Shown one piece after another: positions 8,017-16,740 of a stretch of 49,967 nucleotides of DNA. The notes below the pieces were generated by a model, which worked only from the letters and a program-made list of their open reading frames with translations, was not told where the DNA came from and did not search any database. This DNA is from an uncultured Actinomycetales bacterium (GTDB taxonomy: Bacteria > Actinomycetota > Actinomycetes > S36-B12). Numbering within the stretch: position 1 is the first letter of the stretch; each line of letters begins with the position of its first letter. A program made the position numbers and the translations under genes. The stretch covers positions 1 to 49,967 of the forward strand of contig CAJXYI010000018.1 of assembly GCA_913063435.1 (NCBI GenBank), read 5' to 3'.

Positions 8017-9215
8017 CCGCGCGCGGCGACGTTCGCCGCGCCGCCATCACGATCCTCGTCGCCGCAGTCTCGGCGCAGGTGAGTGTCTCCGCGCTGCAAC
8101 AGGGTCTGCCAGCACTCGGCCCGATCCTGCAGTCGACATTCGATCTCGACACCACCGCCACCGGATTCCTGCTCGGGATCGGAAGTCTGGGCACCGCCAT
8201 CGCCGTTCTCGGTTGGGGCCGCTTGACTGATCACACGACTGACCGGCGGGTGGCCCTACTCGGTCTTGCTTTGACCTCGGGGGCGTTGGTGTTCGCCGGA
8301 ATCGGCGCCCAGTGGGGTTCCCTGCCCGGAACGATCGCCGGATTGCTGCTTGCCGGGTTCGCCGCCGCCGCGCCGACGGTGGCACTGACCAAGAGCATCG
8401 CTCGAGCTTTCGGGCCCACCCGGCGGATGGGCTTGGCTTTCGGGATCCGGCAGGCGGCCGTGCCGGTCGGCGGAGCGACCGCCGGGATCATACTGCCGGC
8501 ACTGGCCCTGTCCATCAGTTTGGCCGCTGCCCTGTGGACCCTTGCGGCGGTCCTACTGCTGGCCGGCCTGGCCGTGGCTCGCGCCGTGCCCGCCGAGCGC
8601 GTGACCCGATCCGATGCCGGTCTGGGGCCGACCCCGTGGCGACGCATCGCGCCGATGCTCGTCTCGAGTGCGTTGTACACAATGGCCCAGATCGGGATCG
8701 TCGCGCTGTTGACGCTCTATCTCGTCAACGCCCGGGGCTGGTCACCTCAGGCAGCCGGGGCTGTCTTCGCGGGGGTGATGGCCGCGACGGTCGGAGTGCG
8801 CGTGCTCGTCGGATTCGCCGCCGATCGCTGGCCCAGCGGACGCGTCACGCTCTTCATCACGACCGGAATCGCAACCGCGGGATTGCTCATCGCCGCGGCT
8901 GCGACGGCGCCGGCTCCGGCGACGGTGGGACTGTTGATCGCCGCCGGAATCTTGGGAATGGGTTGGAATGCGCTGGCATTCACCGTCACGGTCTCGCTCG
9001 TTCCGGCGGCCCGGATCGGCACCAGCCAGGGAGTTCTCAACGCGATGATCTTCGCCTCGTGGGGAGTGGCCCCCATCGTGACCGCCGCCGCCGTGGAGGC
9101 CTGGTCCTGGTCGGCAGCCTGGGTGATGCTGGCCGTGTTCGCCCTCTCAGGTGCTGCGATCGCCTGGGGGGCGATGGTTCGTCACGCCCATGTACGCACT
9201 ACTTCTCGCCCGTAG
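8013..9215 (+). CDS. MFS transporter (12 TM, CynX/NarK-like)
   Basis: This 400-residue membrane protein has about twelve hydrophobic segments, with the cytoplasmic loop 2-3 motif GWGRLTDHTTDRRVALLG typical of the major facilitator superfamily and a weaker second copy, GFAADRWPSGRVTL, after the central loop. The shape resembles small organic- or inorganic-anion permeases (CynX/NarK type). It is translationally coupled (ATGA) to the acyl-CoA dehydrogenase and diverges from the selD operon, so it could import a substrate for, or export a product of, those enzymes. Its stop codon TAG (9213-9215) is also the first half of the -10 box of the next gene. Confidence 0.88.
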   Translation: MTARGDVRRAAITILVAAVSAQVSVSALQQGLPALGPILQSTFDLDTTATGFLLGIGSLGTAIAVLGWGRLTDHTTDRRVALLGLALTSGALVFAGIGAQWGSLPGTIAGLLLAGFAAAAPTVALTKSIARAFGPTRRMGLAFGIRQAAVPVGGATAGIILPALALSISLAAALWTLAAVLLLAGLAVARAVPAERVTRSDAGLGPTPWRRIAPMLVSSALYTMAQIGIVALLTLYLVNARGWSPQAAGAVFAGVMAATVGVRVLVGFAADRWPSGRVTLFITTGIATAGLLIAAAATAPAPATVGLLIAAGILGMGWNALAFTVTVSLVPAARIGTSQGVLNAMIFASWGVAPIVTAAAVEAWSWSAAWVMLAVFALSGAAIAWGAMVRHAHVRTTSRP

Positions 9216-9218
9216 GAT
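9213..9218 (+). promoter_or_regulatory. -10 box TAGGAT, leaderless promoter of the lipoprotein gene
   Basis: TAGGAT ends 6 nt before the ATG at 9225, so the transcript should start at or next to the start codon. Its first three bases are the TAG stop of the MFS gene. Confidence 0.6.
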
Positions 9219-9224
9219 CGAAAC

Positions 9225-9641
9225 ATGGTGGTGACGGCACGGACCTGGAGCGGACTCGCTCTGGTCGCGGTGCTGTTCGGATCACTGGGAGTGGCCGGGT
9301 GCTCGTCGGACCCCGACACCGGCCCGACTCCCACGACCATCGGTGGCGGCGAAGCCGTCTGCGATGAATCGACCTTGAGTGCAGTCATCCGCGAAGAGGT
9401 CGATCAGACCTACCCCGGGGCGACGTTCGTGTCATTACAGGACTTCGAGTGCATCGACGGCTGGGCGTTCGCCCGGGCCCAGGTCGACACCTCGGGGGCC
9501 ATCGTCCCGGCCGCGTTCTTCCTACGCGCCGAGGGGCAATTCTGGATACCGGTGTCCATCGAGGAGATCTGCGCGACCCCCCTGGAGGAGTCCCCGGTCC
9601 CCGAGGCCATCTACCTGCAAGCCTGCCCGCTGCCTGACTGA
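9225..9641 (+). CDS. putative secreted lipoprotein
   Basis: This 138-residue protein has a lipoprotein signal peptide: a short charged N-terminus, the hydrophobic stretch SGLALVAVLFGSLGV, then the lipobox VAGC with Cys26 as predicted lipidation site. It continues with a Pro/Thr/Gly linker (DPDTGPTPTTIGGGE) and a small domain with four cysteines (CDEST, FECIDGW, EEICATP, LQACPLP) that could form two disulfides. I do not recognise the family. There is no Shine-Dalgarno sequence; the -10 box TAGGAT 6 nt upstream predicts a leaderless mRNA. Confidence 0.75.
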   Translation: MVVTARTWSGLALVAVLFGSLGVAGCSSDPDTGPTPTTIGGGEAVCDESTLSAVIREEVDQTYPGATFVSLQDFECIDGWAFARAQVDTSGAIVPAAFFLRAEGQFWIPVSIEEICATPLEESPVPEAIYLQACPLPD

Positions 9642-9663
9642 TACTCGTCGGCCCGGTTGACGA

Positions 9664-9925
9664 CTACTCCTCGGGCGCGACGACCGTCGGAGTCCGCACC
9701 GGCCATCGTGTAGAGCAGGGGCTTGATCAACGCCCGGTCCGGCCAGGGCACCCTTCGCCACATCAGGATGCCGGCGGCAACGACCGCCGCGATCACGGCG
9801 CGACCGGTGGCGGTCAGGACGGGGTCGAAGGATTCCAGCGCCCACACGGTGAAGGGCAGCGAGAACGAGAACGCGAGCACCCCGATGAAGGCCAGCGCCA
9901 ACCCGGAGCGCTCTCGCGTCTGCAC
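9664..9925 (-). pseudogene. remnant of an EamA/DMT-family transporter
   Basis: Reading from a GTG at 9925, about 70 residues match the start of an EamA (drug/metabolite transporter) protein: two hydrophobic helices (LALAFIGVLAFSFSLPFTVW and TATGRAVIAAVVAAGILMW) joined by the typical ESFDPVL loop. After LLYTMAGA the sequence no longer looks transmembrane. In the +1 frame it reads WPVRTPTVVAPEE and stops at TAG (9666-9664), which looks like a natural C-terminal tail. The simplest reading is an internal deletion of about 200 codons that joined the start to the end of the gene out of frame. EamA proteins are normally near 300 residues. This explains the only stretch above 300 bases without an intact gene. 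Confidence 0.6.
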
Positions 9926-9947
9926 GGCGGGCAGCCTACGACCTGGG

Positions 9948-9953
9948 TACCGT
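9948..9953 (+). promoter_or_regulatory. -10 box TACCGT, leaderless promoter of pxpA
   Basis: TACCGT lies 7 nt upstream of the ATG at 9961 with no Shine-Dalgarno sequence in between, matching the leaderless arrangement seen at other genes here. Confidence 0.45.
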
Positions 9954-9960
9954 CGACCAC

Positions 9961-10725
9961 ATGCATGCCGAGAGGAGCAGGCAGCCTGGCACACCGGCTC
10001 GGGCCATCGACGTCAACAGCGATGTCGGCGAGTTGCCTGATCCGCTCATCGATGCCCAGCTCATGGAACTCATCACCAGCGCGAATGTCGCCTGCGGCGG
10101 TCACGCCGGTGATCACTCGTCGATGCTGCGGGTGTGTCGCTTAGCCTCGGATCACAACGTTGCCGTCGGCGCCCAGGTGTCCTATCCCGATCGAGAAGGA
10201 TTCGGACGCCGCAAACTCGACATCACACCCGAGGCTTTGCATGCAGCCATCGCGCGACAGTTCGAGGAGCTGACCGAAGCTGCGCGCTCCGCGGACACCC
10301 AGGTCAGGTACATCAAGCCACACGGGGCGCTCTATCACGCAGCGATCGATGATCCGGGGACAGCCGAGGCCATCGTGGGACTCGCCGACACCTATCGCGT
10401 CCCACTTCTGACCCTGGGCTTCGGTGAATTGCGCCAACGAGCCGACCACGCAGCAATCCCCGTGTTCTACGAAGCGTTCATCGATCGTGGATATCAGCCC
10501 GATGGCAGGCTGACCTCGCGAGGAGAGCCCGGTGCGATCCTGGACGACACCGCCGCGCTGGATCGGTTGAACGCATGGGTGCAGCACGACTTCCACGGAG
10601 CCCACAGTCTCTGCGTACACAGCGATACTCCCGATGCGGTTGGCCTGACCAGGAAGGTTCGGCGAGCCCTCGCCGCCCATGACCTCGATGTTCGCTCCTT
10701 CATCGGTGGGCCCTATGACCGGTGA
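9961..10725 (+). CDS. pxpA: 5-oxoprolinase subunit PxpA (LamB/YcsF family)
   Basis: PxpA forms the ATP-dependent 5-oxoprolinase with PxpB and PxpC, opening 5-oxoproline (pyroglutamate) to glutamate in the cytoplasm. The 254-residue protein has the family start IDVNSDVGELPD, the conserved TSANVACGGHAGDHSSM, GAQVSYPDREGFGRR, YIKPHGALYH and the late CVHSDTPDAVGLTRKVR. In most homologues the first motif reads IDLNCDLGE; the substitutions here are conservative. It overlaps the PxpBC gene by 11 nt, as expected for subunits of one enzyme. The start at 9961 sits 7 nt after a TACCGT box and appears leaderless. Confidence 0.93.
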   Translation: MHAERSRQPGTPARAIDVNSDVGELPDPLIDAQLMELITSANVACGGHAGDHSSMLRVCRLASDHNVAVGAQVSYPDREGFGRRKLDITPEALHAAIARQFEELTEAARSADTQVRYIKPHGALYHAAIDDPGTAEAIVGLADTYRVPLLTLGFGELRQRADHAAIPVFYEAFIDRGYQPDGRLTSRGEPGAILDDTAALDRLNAWVQHDFHGAHSLCVHSDTPDAVGLTRKVRRALAAHDLDVRSFIGGPYDR

Positions 10726-12382
10726 CCACGCATCCCCAAACTCCCTCTACCAACTGCAACCGTTCGGGCGAACGGCAGTGCTGGTCACATTCGCTCCTGC
10801 AGATATCTCCGCGAATCCGTTGCTGCCCGACCGCACTGCACAGATCCTGAGGAAGGAATGGGATCGCCGAGCATCCGGCAGCACTTCGCTGATCGATGTG
10901 ATTCCCGCCGAGGACACTCTTCTCATCCGCTTCGATGACGCGATCGATCAAGCATCGGTCGACCAACTTGATCAGCTGATAGGCAATGCCCAGACATCAG
11001 GTGCTGCGATTCCCATCCCACCGACGATCGTCTCGGCACCCGTGGTGATTCCGGTGACGTACAACGGCGCCGATCTCGCCGACATCTCCGCGCAGTGCGG
11101 CATCAGTGTCGACCGCCTGATCGACACCCACGTCAACACTGATTTCACCGTCGCTTTCTGCGGTTTCGCTCCAGGCTTCGCCTACCTGACCGGACTACCC
11201 GATGCCCTGCATGTGCCACGTCGTCACACTCCGCGCACGCGAGTGCCAGCCGGATCGGTGGCGATCGCCGAGCACTATTCCGCGGTGTATCCGCAGGAAT
11301 CCCCCGGGGGCTGGCATCTCATCGGACACACCGACCTCACCCTGTTCGACCCCCGGCACGATGCACCCCCGCTACTGAGACCTGGAATGACGGTTCGGTT
11401 CGCGCACGCTGGCGAACGGATCGAGATCGCATCGGACCCGCTTTCGTCTGCTGCGAGCACGCAGCCGACAGCCACGCTCAGCCCTGAGCCTCACGCATCG
11501 ACCCCAGCCGGCGCCCGCATCCATGCCACAGGCATGGGATGCGTGATCGAAGACCTCGGTCGACCCGGTTGGGGACACCTGGCGATCAGCGAGTCCGGCG
11601 CCTGGGACCGACGCAGCCACCGATTGGCGCAGCGACTCGTGGGCAACGACGAGAACGCCGCCGGACTCGAATGCGTTGCCGGAGGGCTGCACCTACGCGC
11701 CCTCGAACCCCTCACCGTCGCAATCACCGGTGCACCAGGACCGGCATGGATCTCGCGTGCAGACACGGACATCGCTGTCTCGACGCACATCCCGCTCTAT
11801 CTAGCAGCAGGTGAGTCACTGCGCATCGGAATGCCGACGAGCGGTCTGCGCAGATACGTTGCGATTCGCGGCGGCATCCAAGCGATGAGCATGTTCGACT
11901 CACGATCGACCGACACCCTGTCCGGCCTGGGACCAGCCCCGCTCGATGCCGGTGCTCACCTGCACTTCGGGCAAGCGACCCACGAGGTTCCCGGGATCGA
12001 TGCGATGGCGCCCGACCCCGTCTCGAGTGATGCCGCGATGATCCCCACAGCGAACTGGTCGCTGCTGCACCCGGCAACCCGCGAGCACCTGGCATCCGGT
12101 TCATTCCATATGAGTGCAGCCAGCGATCGTGTCGGAATCCGCCTTGTCGGACCGGCCGCGCAATGGCTGCCGGATGCGCGAGTGACCGCGCTGTCTCGTC
12201 CGATGATCCGGGGAGCCATCCAGATGCCACCCGATGGGCAACCGGTCGTCTTCGGACCGGATCATCCGGCCACCGGCGGCTACCCGATCATCGGCGTCCT
12301 GGCCGACCCGGACGCGCCCGCACAGTGGGCGCCCGGGGTGACCGTTGCGCTGAACGAGGTGATACCTTTCCATCTCGCATGA
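10715..12382 (+). CDS. pxpB-pxpC: 5-oxoprolinase subunits PxpB and PxpC fused (KipI-KipA fusion)
   Basis: One 555-residue polypeptide contains both remaining 5-oxoprolinase subunits. Residues about 1-220 match PxpB/KipI (QPFGRTAVLVTF, FCGFAPGFAYLTGLP, PRRHTPRTRVPAGSVAIA). Residues about 260-550 match PxpC/KipA (GMGCVIEDLGRPGWGHLA, ESGAWDRRSHRLAQRLVGN, YVAIRGGI, GYPIIGVLADPD). Fusion of these subunits is known in several bacteria. The ATG at 10715 is inside the end of pxpA, giving an 11-nt overlap; a longer start at 10679 would overlap pxpA by 47 nt and adds no conserved residues. Together with pxpA it makes a complete 5-oxoprolinase locus, which removes damage-derived pyroglutamate. Confidence 0.93.
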   Translation: MTGDHASPNSLYQLQPFGRTAVLVTFAPADISANPLLPDRTAQILRKEWDRRASGSTSLIDVIPAEDTLLIRFDDAIDQASVDQLDQLIGNAQTSGAAIPIPPTIVSAPVVIPVTYNGADLADISAQCGISVDRLIDTHVNTDFTVAFCGFAPGFAYLTGLPDALHVPRRHTPRTRVPAGSVAIAEHYSAVYPQESPGGWHLIGHTDLTLFDPRHDAPPLLRPGMTVRFAHAGERIEIASDPLSSAASTQPTATLSPEPHASTPAGARIHATGMGCVIEDLGRPGWGHLAISESGAWDRRSHRLAQRLVGNDENAAGLECVAGGLHLRALEPLTVAITGAPGPAWISRADTDIAVSTHIPLYLAAGESLRIGMPTSGLRRYVAIRGGIQAMSMFDSRSTDTLSGLGPAPLDAGAHLHFGQATHEVPGIDAMAPDPVSSDAAMIPTANWSLLHPATREHLASGSFHMSAASDRVGIRLVGPAAQWLPDARVTALSRPMIRGAIQMPPDGQPVVFGPDHPATGGYPIIGVLADPDAPAQWAPGVTVALNEVIPFHLA

Positions 12383-12383
12383 C

Positions 12384-12456
12384 GCGCCGCTAGCTCAACT
12401 GGCAGAGCAGCGGACTCTTAATCCGCGGGTTCGGGGTTCGAGTCCCTGGCGGCGCA
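12384..12456 (+). tRNA. tRNA-Lys(CTT)
   Basis: The 73-nt sequence folds into a cloverleaf: acceptor GCGCCGC (12384-12390) pairs with GCGGCGC (12449-12455), the D-arm contains TAGCTCAACTGGCAGAGCA, the anticodon stem GCGGA/TCCGC encloses the loop CTCTTAA with anticodon CTT, and the T-arm contains GGTTCGAGTCC. The discriminator is A; the following ACCCG shows CCA is not encoded. It begins 1 nt after the pxpBC stop. Confidence 0.96.
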
Positions 12457-12508
12457 CCCGTCCCCTGTCGTTACCTCCGTCGTTACTAGCGTGCTGGAGA
12501 GATCTTCC

Positions 12509-13000
12509 ATGCCGTACCGGACACCGATCGGCAATCGCGTCGTTTCCGGCGTGCAGCTGCTCATCGTGATCGCAGCCCTCGCCTTCGGCTACACGATCGG
12601 ATCCGATGCCGATGCGAGTGTCTGGACGCTACTGCTGACCATCATGCTCGTCCTGTTCGCCCTCGCATCGACGTTCTATCTGATCACCGGACGCTCAGAG
12701 GGCAACACCGCGGTGGTCGGATTCCCGCGTCCGAGAGTGACGCGCACCATCGGGTTCGCAGCAGCGGGCATGTTCGCGGTGATCTTCATCCTCACCGCAG
12801 TCTTCGGCAGTGCCGATGAGCTGACTCGCTCCACCATCTTGCTCAATGGACTTTGGGGTTACCTCTTCGTGTATCTGCTGGCGAGCGCGACGATCGCCCA
12901 GGCCCAACTCATGCGGGAGCGGCAGATGAACCTGGAGAACCCATCACCGCAGCTCCCCCGCAATCTGCCACCCACGGATGAGCCTCGAACCACGGACTAG
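12509..13000 (+). CDS. small multi-pass membrane protein of unknown function
   Basis: This protein of 163 residues has four hydrophobic segments (around VVSGVQLLIVIAALAFGY, TLLLTIMLVLFALASTFYLI, TIGFAAAGMFAVIFILTAVF and LNGLWGYLFVYLLASATIA) and a Pro-rich hydrophilic tail. The start ATG at 12509 has GGAGAG 8-13 nt upstream; an in-frame GTG at 12491 precedes that Shine-Dalgarno and is rejected. I do not recognise the family. It converges with the large surface-protein gene on the minus strand, with 31 nt between stops and no clear terminator hairpin. Confidence 0.65.
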   Translation: MPYRTPIGNRVVSGVQLLIVIAALAFGYTIGSDADASVWTLLLTIMLVLFALASTFYLITGRSEGNTAVVGFPRPRVTRTIGFAAAGMFAVIFILTAVFGSADELTRSTILLNGLWGYLFVYLLASATIAQAQLMRERQMNLENPSPQLPRNLPPTDEPRTTD

Positions 13001-13031
13001 CCCCCGGGCATCACACCTGCTCCGGTGCGTG

Positions 13032-16000
13032 TCACCTGCGCTTGGGGGCCGGCTTGATGATGACCCGATTGGATCTCTCCGAACGATCGGGCAGCGCGAT
13101 ATAAACGTAGGCCTTCTTGTTCCCTCGTCGCTGCCAGCGGATCGAGCCATCGTCCTGGACGACGATCCGCGCCACTCCTTGACCGTATTCGGTCATTCCC
13201 CGCAATTTGAAGAACGGCTTGAGCACGGTTCCCGGCGCCAATCCAATGACGACACCGGTCACGATGAAACCGCGCTTGCCGCGCACCTGGCCGCGTTCAC
13301 CCTCGATCTCGATGGTGGTGTCCCCCGGAGGGGTGACGGCTGTGCTCGGATCGCTCTGGGGTGACCAGCCGGCGCCATTCAAGGCCTCGACGGTGAAGGT
13401 GTAGTCGGTTCCGTTCGCGAGGCCGGTGACGGTGCAGGTCAGCGCCGGCGCCACCGCGAGACAGCCCTGGCTGCCCGGGCTCGCATCGACCCAGTAGTGG
13501 GTGATCCGATAGGTCCCGGACGATGCCGGTGCCGCCCAGGACACCACCGCACGTTCATCGCCCGCTGTAGCTGTCACGTCGAGGGGCTGCGATGGCGCAT
13601 TCCCCGGCAACCACACCACCGGCAGGATGCTCGCCGGCGGTCCGCCACCACCGGGACCCGGGGGCACAGGCGGCACAGGCGGCACGGGCGGTACCGGGGG
13701 CACAGGCGGCACGGGTGGCACTGGCGGCACGAACCGCGACTGCGGGGCGACCGCCACCGAGGGCAGCGACACCAGACCGATTCCCTCAGCGGTGATCGCC
13801 GAAACCCGGAAGTAGTAGTCGGTGCCATTGATCAGGCCAGCGATGCCAGCGCTCGTCTGCGCCGAGCCAGAATCCGCCACCGCCACGTTCCAGTTCAGGC
13901 CATCGGTGCTGGACTCGATGCGATAGCCGGTGATCGGAGCATCCCCTGAACTCGCCGGTGCAGTCCAGGTGAGATCGACGCGAGCGTCCCCCGCCCGAGC
14001 AGCCGGGCGTCCCGGAGCGCTCGCCAGGGCTGCATTCGGGATGAGCTCGGCCGAGGCCGCGGAAAAGTCACCCGGGCCTGCATCATTGATCGCTGCCACC
14101 CGGAAGATGTAGCCGGTGCCATTGACCAGCCCCGGGAGGCTCGCGCGGTTCACCGGTGAGCCGGAGTTGGCAACGACGGTCTGCCAGGATGCTCCGGCAT
14201 CGGTCGACGCCTGTACCCGGTATCCATTGACCCCCGCTGCAGCCGCACCGATCGGTGGGCCCCACTGCAGGTCGACACTGCGGTTGCCCGCCACACCCGT
14301 GGGCTGATCTGGAGCGGCAGGCGCCACAGCCTGAGGGGTCACCGGGGCGGAGTTCACCGAGTAGGCGCCCTGACCCGCGTCGCTCACGGCGGCGAGGCGG
14401 AACACGATCTCCGTCCCGTTCGTGAGTCCGGTGACCAGATAGGTGCGGGCGGCAGGATCGATGTCATCGGCGATCGTCTGCCACTGCCCGCCCCCGTTGG
14501 TCGACGACTGCAGGACATAACCGGTGATGACCGCTCCGCCGTCATCAGCCGGAGCAGCCCAGGTGACCTCGGCACGAGCATCGCCGGCGGAGGCTGCAGG
14601 GTTCAGCGGAGCCGAGGGAAGGGTGATCGAGTTCTCGACCGCACCGAGTGTGGGCGCAGCACGATTGCGGGCGGCACCGGTTTGGTCGGTGGGGAAGACC
14701 GTCGCTTCTCCCACGCCCAGCGCAGGGCTTCCAGGGAGGGGCGCCATGGTGAGCATCGGTTTCACTACCGACGGGGTGGGGCCACCATTCGCACCGAGGG
14801 GCGCGAGAAGGGGATCGGCGATGATGCCCCCGCGGGACAGCGAGCGGCTCACGCTGACTGCACTGGTGTAGATGATGTTGCGGATGACCGTCGGGTTCCC
14901 CTGCCCCCCGGGGACTTCGACATCGGCTCCAGGTGCTCCAACACCGGACGGACCTTCATTGCCCCAGATGATCGAGTTGGTGATGAGCGAGTTGATATCC
15001 GGAGCCAATTCGACACCAGAGCCTGCGTCCACCTCGGCGGTATTGCCTACCACCGTACTCAGGGTGATCGTCCCCCTTCCCGACGGCGTCTGCAGTGCTC
15101 CGGCTCGACGCGCTGAATTGCCATAGAAGGTCGAGTTCGTCAAGGCCGTCGAACCGACCTGCGTGATCGAGCGCACCCCTCCACCGATCCCGGAATCGGC
15201 GGTGTTGCGTGCAACGGTGCTGTCAGTGATGTCCACCGATGAGGCAACCTCCTCGCCACTATCGTCAGGTTCCAGGGCATACATGCCACCGCCGTCGCCG
15301 TTGAGCGCCTTGTTCGACATCACCTGACTGCGGATGAGACGGGTAGTTGCCGCGCTGGAGAACACTCCTCCACCGGAATAGTCCGCCTGGTTGTTAAGCA
15401 CCAGGGATCCCACGATCGACAGGCGCGAGTCCGCTTCCGGAGTGTAGGCATGGATACCGCCGCCATCAGAGACCCCAGGCGAGCTGAACTCGACCCCGGC
15501 GGTGTTGTGGCTCACCCCGCTCTCTTGGATGAAGGTGCCGGTGACATCGCGGGAGTCCAACCCCCCACCGGAGCCCGCAGCATCATTTGCCAGGACTCCC
15601 GTTCGCAGCAACGACAACTCCCGCAGGCGCTGCGCCGAGATTCCACCGCCTGAACCACTGCGCGACTCATTGAACGCGACGCTGGAATCGACAATGCTCA
15701 CCACGGCCCCGGTGTCAGCAGCTGTCGCGTTCTGGCTCACCCAGAGCGCTCCGCCGTCGCATTCAGAGGAGTTGTTCCACATGATCGTGCCTGTGATCGA
15801 CACGCTCTCCTTCGCTCGCAACATCGCCGCTGCTGCGACCGGCCCGGAAGGGAGACCATTGATAGGGCTGGGCGAGCAGTCGGAGGTCACCGAGGTGTCA
15901 TCGATATCGAGATAGGAAGCGTTGCCATGAAAGGAGGAATCCTGCATCGTGATGCGATAGGCGGTGACGAACGCACCACCATGCGCTTGCCAGAGATTGT

Positions 16001-16643
16001 CCTTCATGAACACGTTGTTCATTTCGACCGAAGCGAGACCCAGAGCGAGGATGCCGCCACCGGAAAACACCGTCCCGGCAGGAAGATTGGCCTGACTTAG
16101 TTCGATGAACGACACGTTGCTCAGCGTGAGTGTGTCATTCGCCTCGAAGTTGCCAGCACCATTCACGTAGATAGCGCCACCGGTGCCGACGAACTGATCG
16201 GAGAATTCCAGGTTGGCGATGGTTACCTGATCCGCGGAAGCCTGGTTCGTGAGATCGAATTTCAGCCCGTCGTTACCACTCGGCCAACTCAGCCGGTGAC
16301 CGCCACCATCGAGGGTGAGGCTGGTGTTGACCGATTCCAATAGAGCACCGCGAATCACGTCGATGTCATTGGTCATGCAGATGACGGCACCATCGGTTGC
16401 CGTGCGCAGGGCCTCGCTCAACTGCAACCCAGTGGAAACCTCGGTAGCACCAGGGGTCGCGCAGCCCACACCGTTGCGCGGCACCGCGGCATAGGTCGCG
16501 GTCGGGCGCACAGCACCCAGATAGGTACTGAACAGCCCACTGGCAGCGAGCGCGGCACCCACGACGAGGTGGTGTCGACGCCGCCTGGGGGACCGTGCAG
16601 GGAACGACGGGCCACGAGTCAATGCCGCAGGTGTCGTTGACAT
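13032..16643 (-). CDS. secreted beta-helix surface protein with four Fn3 domains and a C-terminal basic module
   Basis: This 1203-residue protein has an Arg-rich signal peptide (hydrophobic core VVGAALAASGLFSTYLGAV, cleavage near ATYA-A at about residue 51). Residues about 60-650 form a right-handed parallel beta-helix with GG-A/G/I/L and FxxN-type repeats (GTGGAIYV, GSGGGISA, GSGGGLDS, DGGGIHAY, SGGGVFSS, DGGGMYAL), like polymorphic-outer-membrane or 'choice-of-anchor Q' adhesins. Three Fn3 domains follow (about 670-965), then a (PVP)n linker, a fourth Fn3 with a Cys pair, and a 90-residue basic C-terminal module shared with the 2111-residue neighbour. No LPXTG motif is visible, so attachment is unexplained. 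The ATG at 16643 has AAGGGG upstream. A likely adhesin or matrix protein. Confidence 0.85.
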   Translation of the reverse strand: MSTTPAALTRGPSFPARSPRRRRHHLVVGAALAASGLFSTYLGAVRPTATYAAVPRNGVGCATPGATEVSTGLQLSEALRTATDGAVICMTNDIDVIRGALLESVNTSLTLDGGGHRLSWPSGNDGLKFDLTNQASADQVTIANLEFSDQFVGTGGAIYVNGAGNFEANDTLTLSNVSFIELSQANLPAGTVFSGGGILALGLASVEMNNVFMKDNLWQAHGGAFVTAYRITMQDSSFHGNASYLDIDDTSVTSDCSPSPINGLPSGPVAAAAMLRAKESVSITGTIMWNNSSECDGGALWVSQNATAADTGAVVSIVDSSVAFNESRSGSGGGISAQRLRELSLLRTGVLANDAAGSGGGLDSRDVTGTFIQESGVSHNTAGVEFSSPGVSDGGGIHAYTPEADSRLSIVGSLVLNNQADYSGGGVFSSAATTRLIRSQVMSNKALNGDGGGMYALEPDDSGEEVASSVDITDSTVARNTADSGIGGGVRSITQVGSTALTNSTFYGNSARRAGALQTPSGRGTITLSTVVGNTAEVDAGSGVELAPDINSLITNSIIWGNEGPSGVGAPGADVEVPGGQGNPTVIRNIIYTSAVSVSRSLSRGGIIADPLLAPLGANGGPTPSVVKPMLTMAPLPGSPALGVGEATVFPTDQTGAARNRAAPTLGAVENSITLPSAPLNPAASAGDARAEVTWAAPADDGGAVITGYVLQSSTNGGGQWQTIADDIDPAARTYLVTGLTNGTEIVFRLAAVSDAGQGAYSVNSAPVTPQAVAPAAPDQPTGVAGNRSVDLQWGPPIGAAAAGVNGYRVQASTDAGASWQTVVANSGSPVNRASLPGLVNGTGYIFRVAAINDAGPGDFSAASAELIPNAALASAPGRPAARAGDARVDLTWTAPASSGDAPITGYRIESSTDGLNWNVAVADSGSAQTSAGIAGLINGTDYYFRVSAITAEGIGLVSLPSVAVAPQSRFVPPVPPVPPVPPVPPVPPVPPVPPGPGGGGPPASILPVVWLPGNAPSQPLDVTATAGDERAVVSWAAPASSGTYRITHYWVDASPGSQGCLAVAPALTCTVTGLANGTDYTFTVEALNGAGWSPQSDPSTAVTPPGDTTIEIEGERGQVRGKRGFIVTGVVIGLAPGTVLKPFFKLRGMTEYGQGVARIVVQDDGSIRWQRRGNKKAYVYIALPDRSERSNRVIIKPAPKRR
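13663..13731. repeat. 9-bp tandem repeat encoding the PVP linker of the beta-helix surface protein
   Basis: About 7.7 copies of a degenerate GGCACAGGC unit on the plus strand encode (Pro-Val-Pro) repeats on the minus strand, in frame. Copy number could vary by slippage, changing linker length without a frameshift. Confidence 0.8.
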
Positions 16644-16679
16644 GCAGTGCCCCTTCCGGCGAATCCCTCCGTAGGGCTG

Positions 16680-16685
16680 AGGCTA
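16680..16685 (-). promoter_or_regulatory. -10 box TAGCCT of the beta-helix surface protein gene
   Basis: TAGCCT on the minus strand lies 36 nt upstream of the ATG at 16643, leaving a short leader with a Shine-Dalgarno AAGGGG. A TTGGTG hexamer 17 nt further upstream could be the -35. A palindrome lies exactly 37 nt upstream of this box, the same spacing as at the other surface-protein gene. Confidence 0.5.
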
Positions 16686-16722
16686 GGGACAGGGTCGAAA
16701 CTCACCAAGGACATCGGCGGAA

Positions 16723-16740
16723 CCGGGGCACTAGTTCCCC
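16723..16740 (-). promoter_or_regulatory. palindromic activator-site candidate upstream of the beta-helix surface protein
   Basis: On the minus strand this reads GGGGAACTAGTGCCCCGG, one base away from the perfect 16-bp palindrome GGGGCACTAGTGCCCC followed by GG. The near-identical site at 23854-23871 precedes the 2111-residue surface-protein gene. It overlaps the last codons and TAG stop of the phosphoribosyltransferase gene. Its centre falls near -60 relative to the predicted transcription start. Confidence 0.6.

Noticed and set aside
13663-13731. Short regular repeats that could be taken for a CRISPR or minisatellite
   Set aside because: The 9-bp units have no spacers and encode the Pro-Val-Pro linker in frame.
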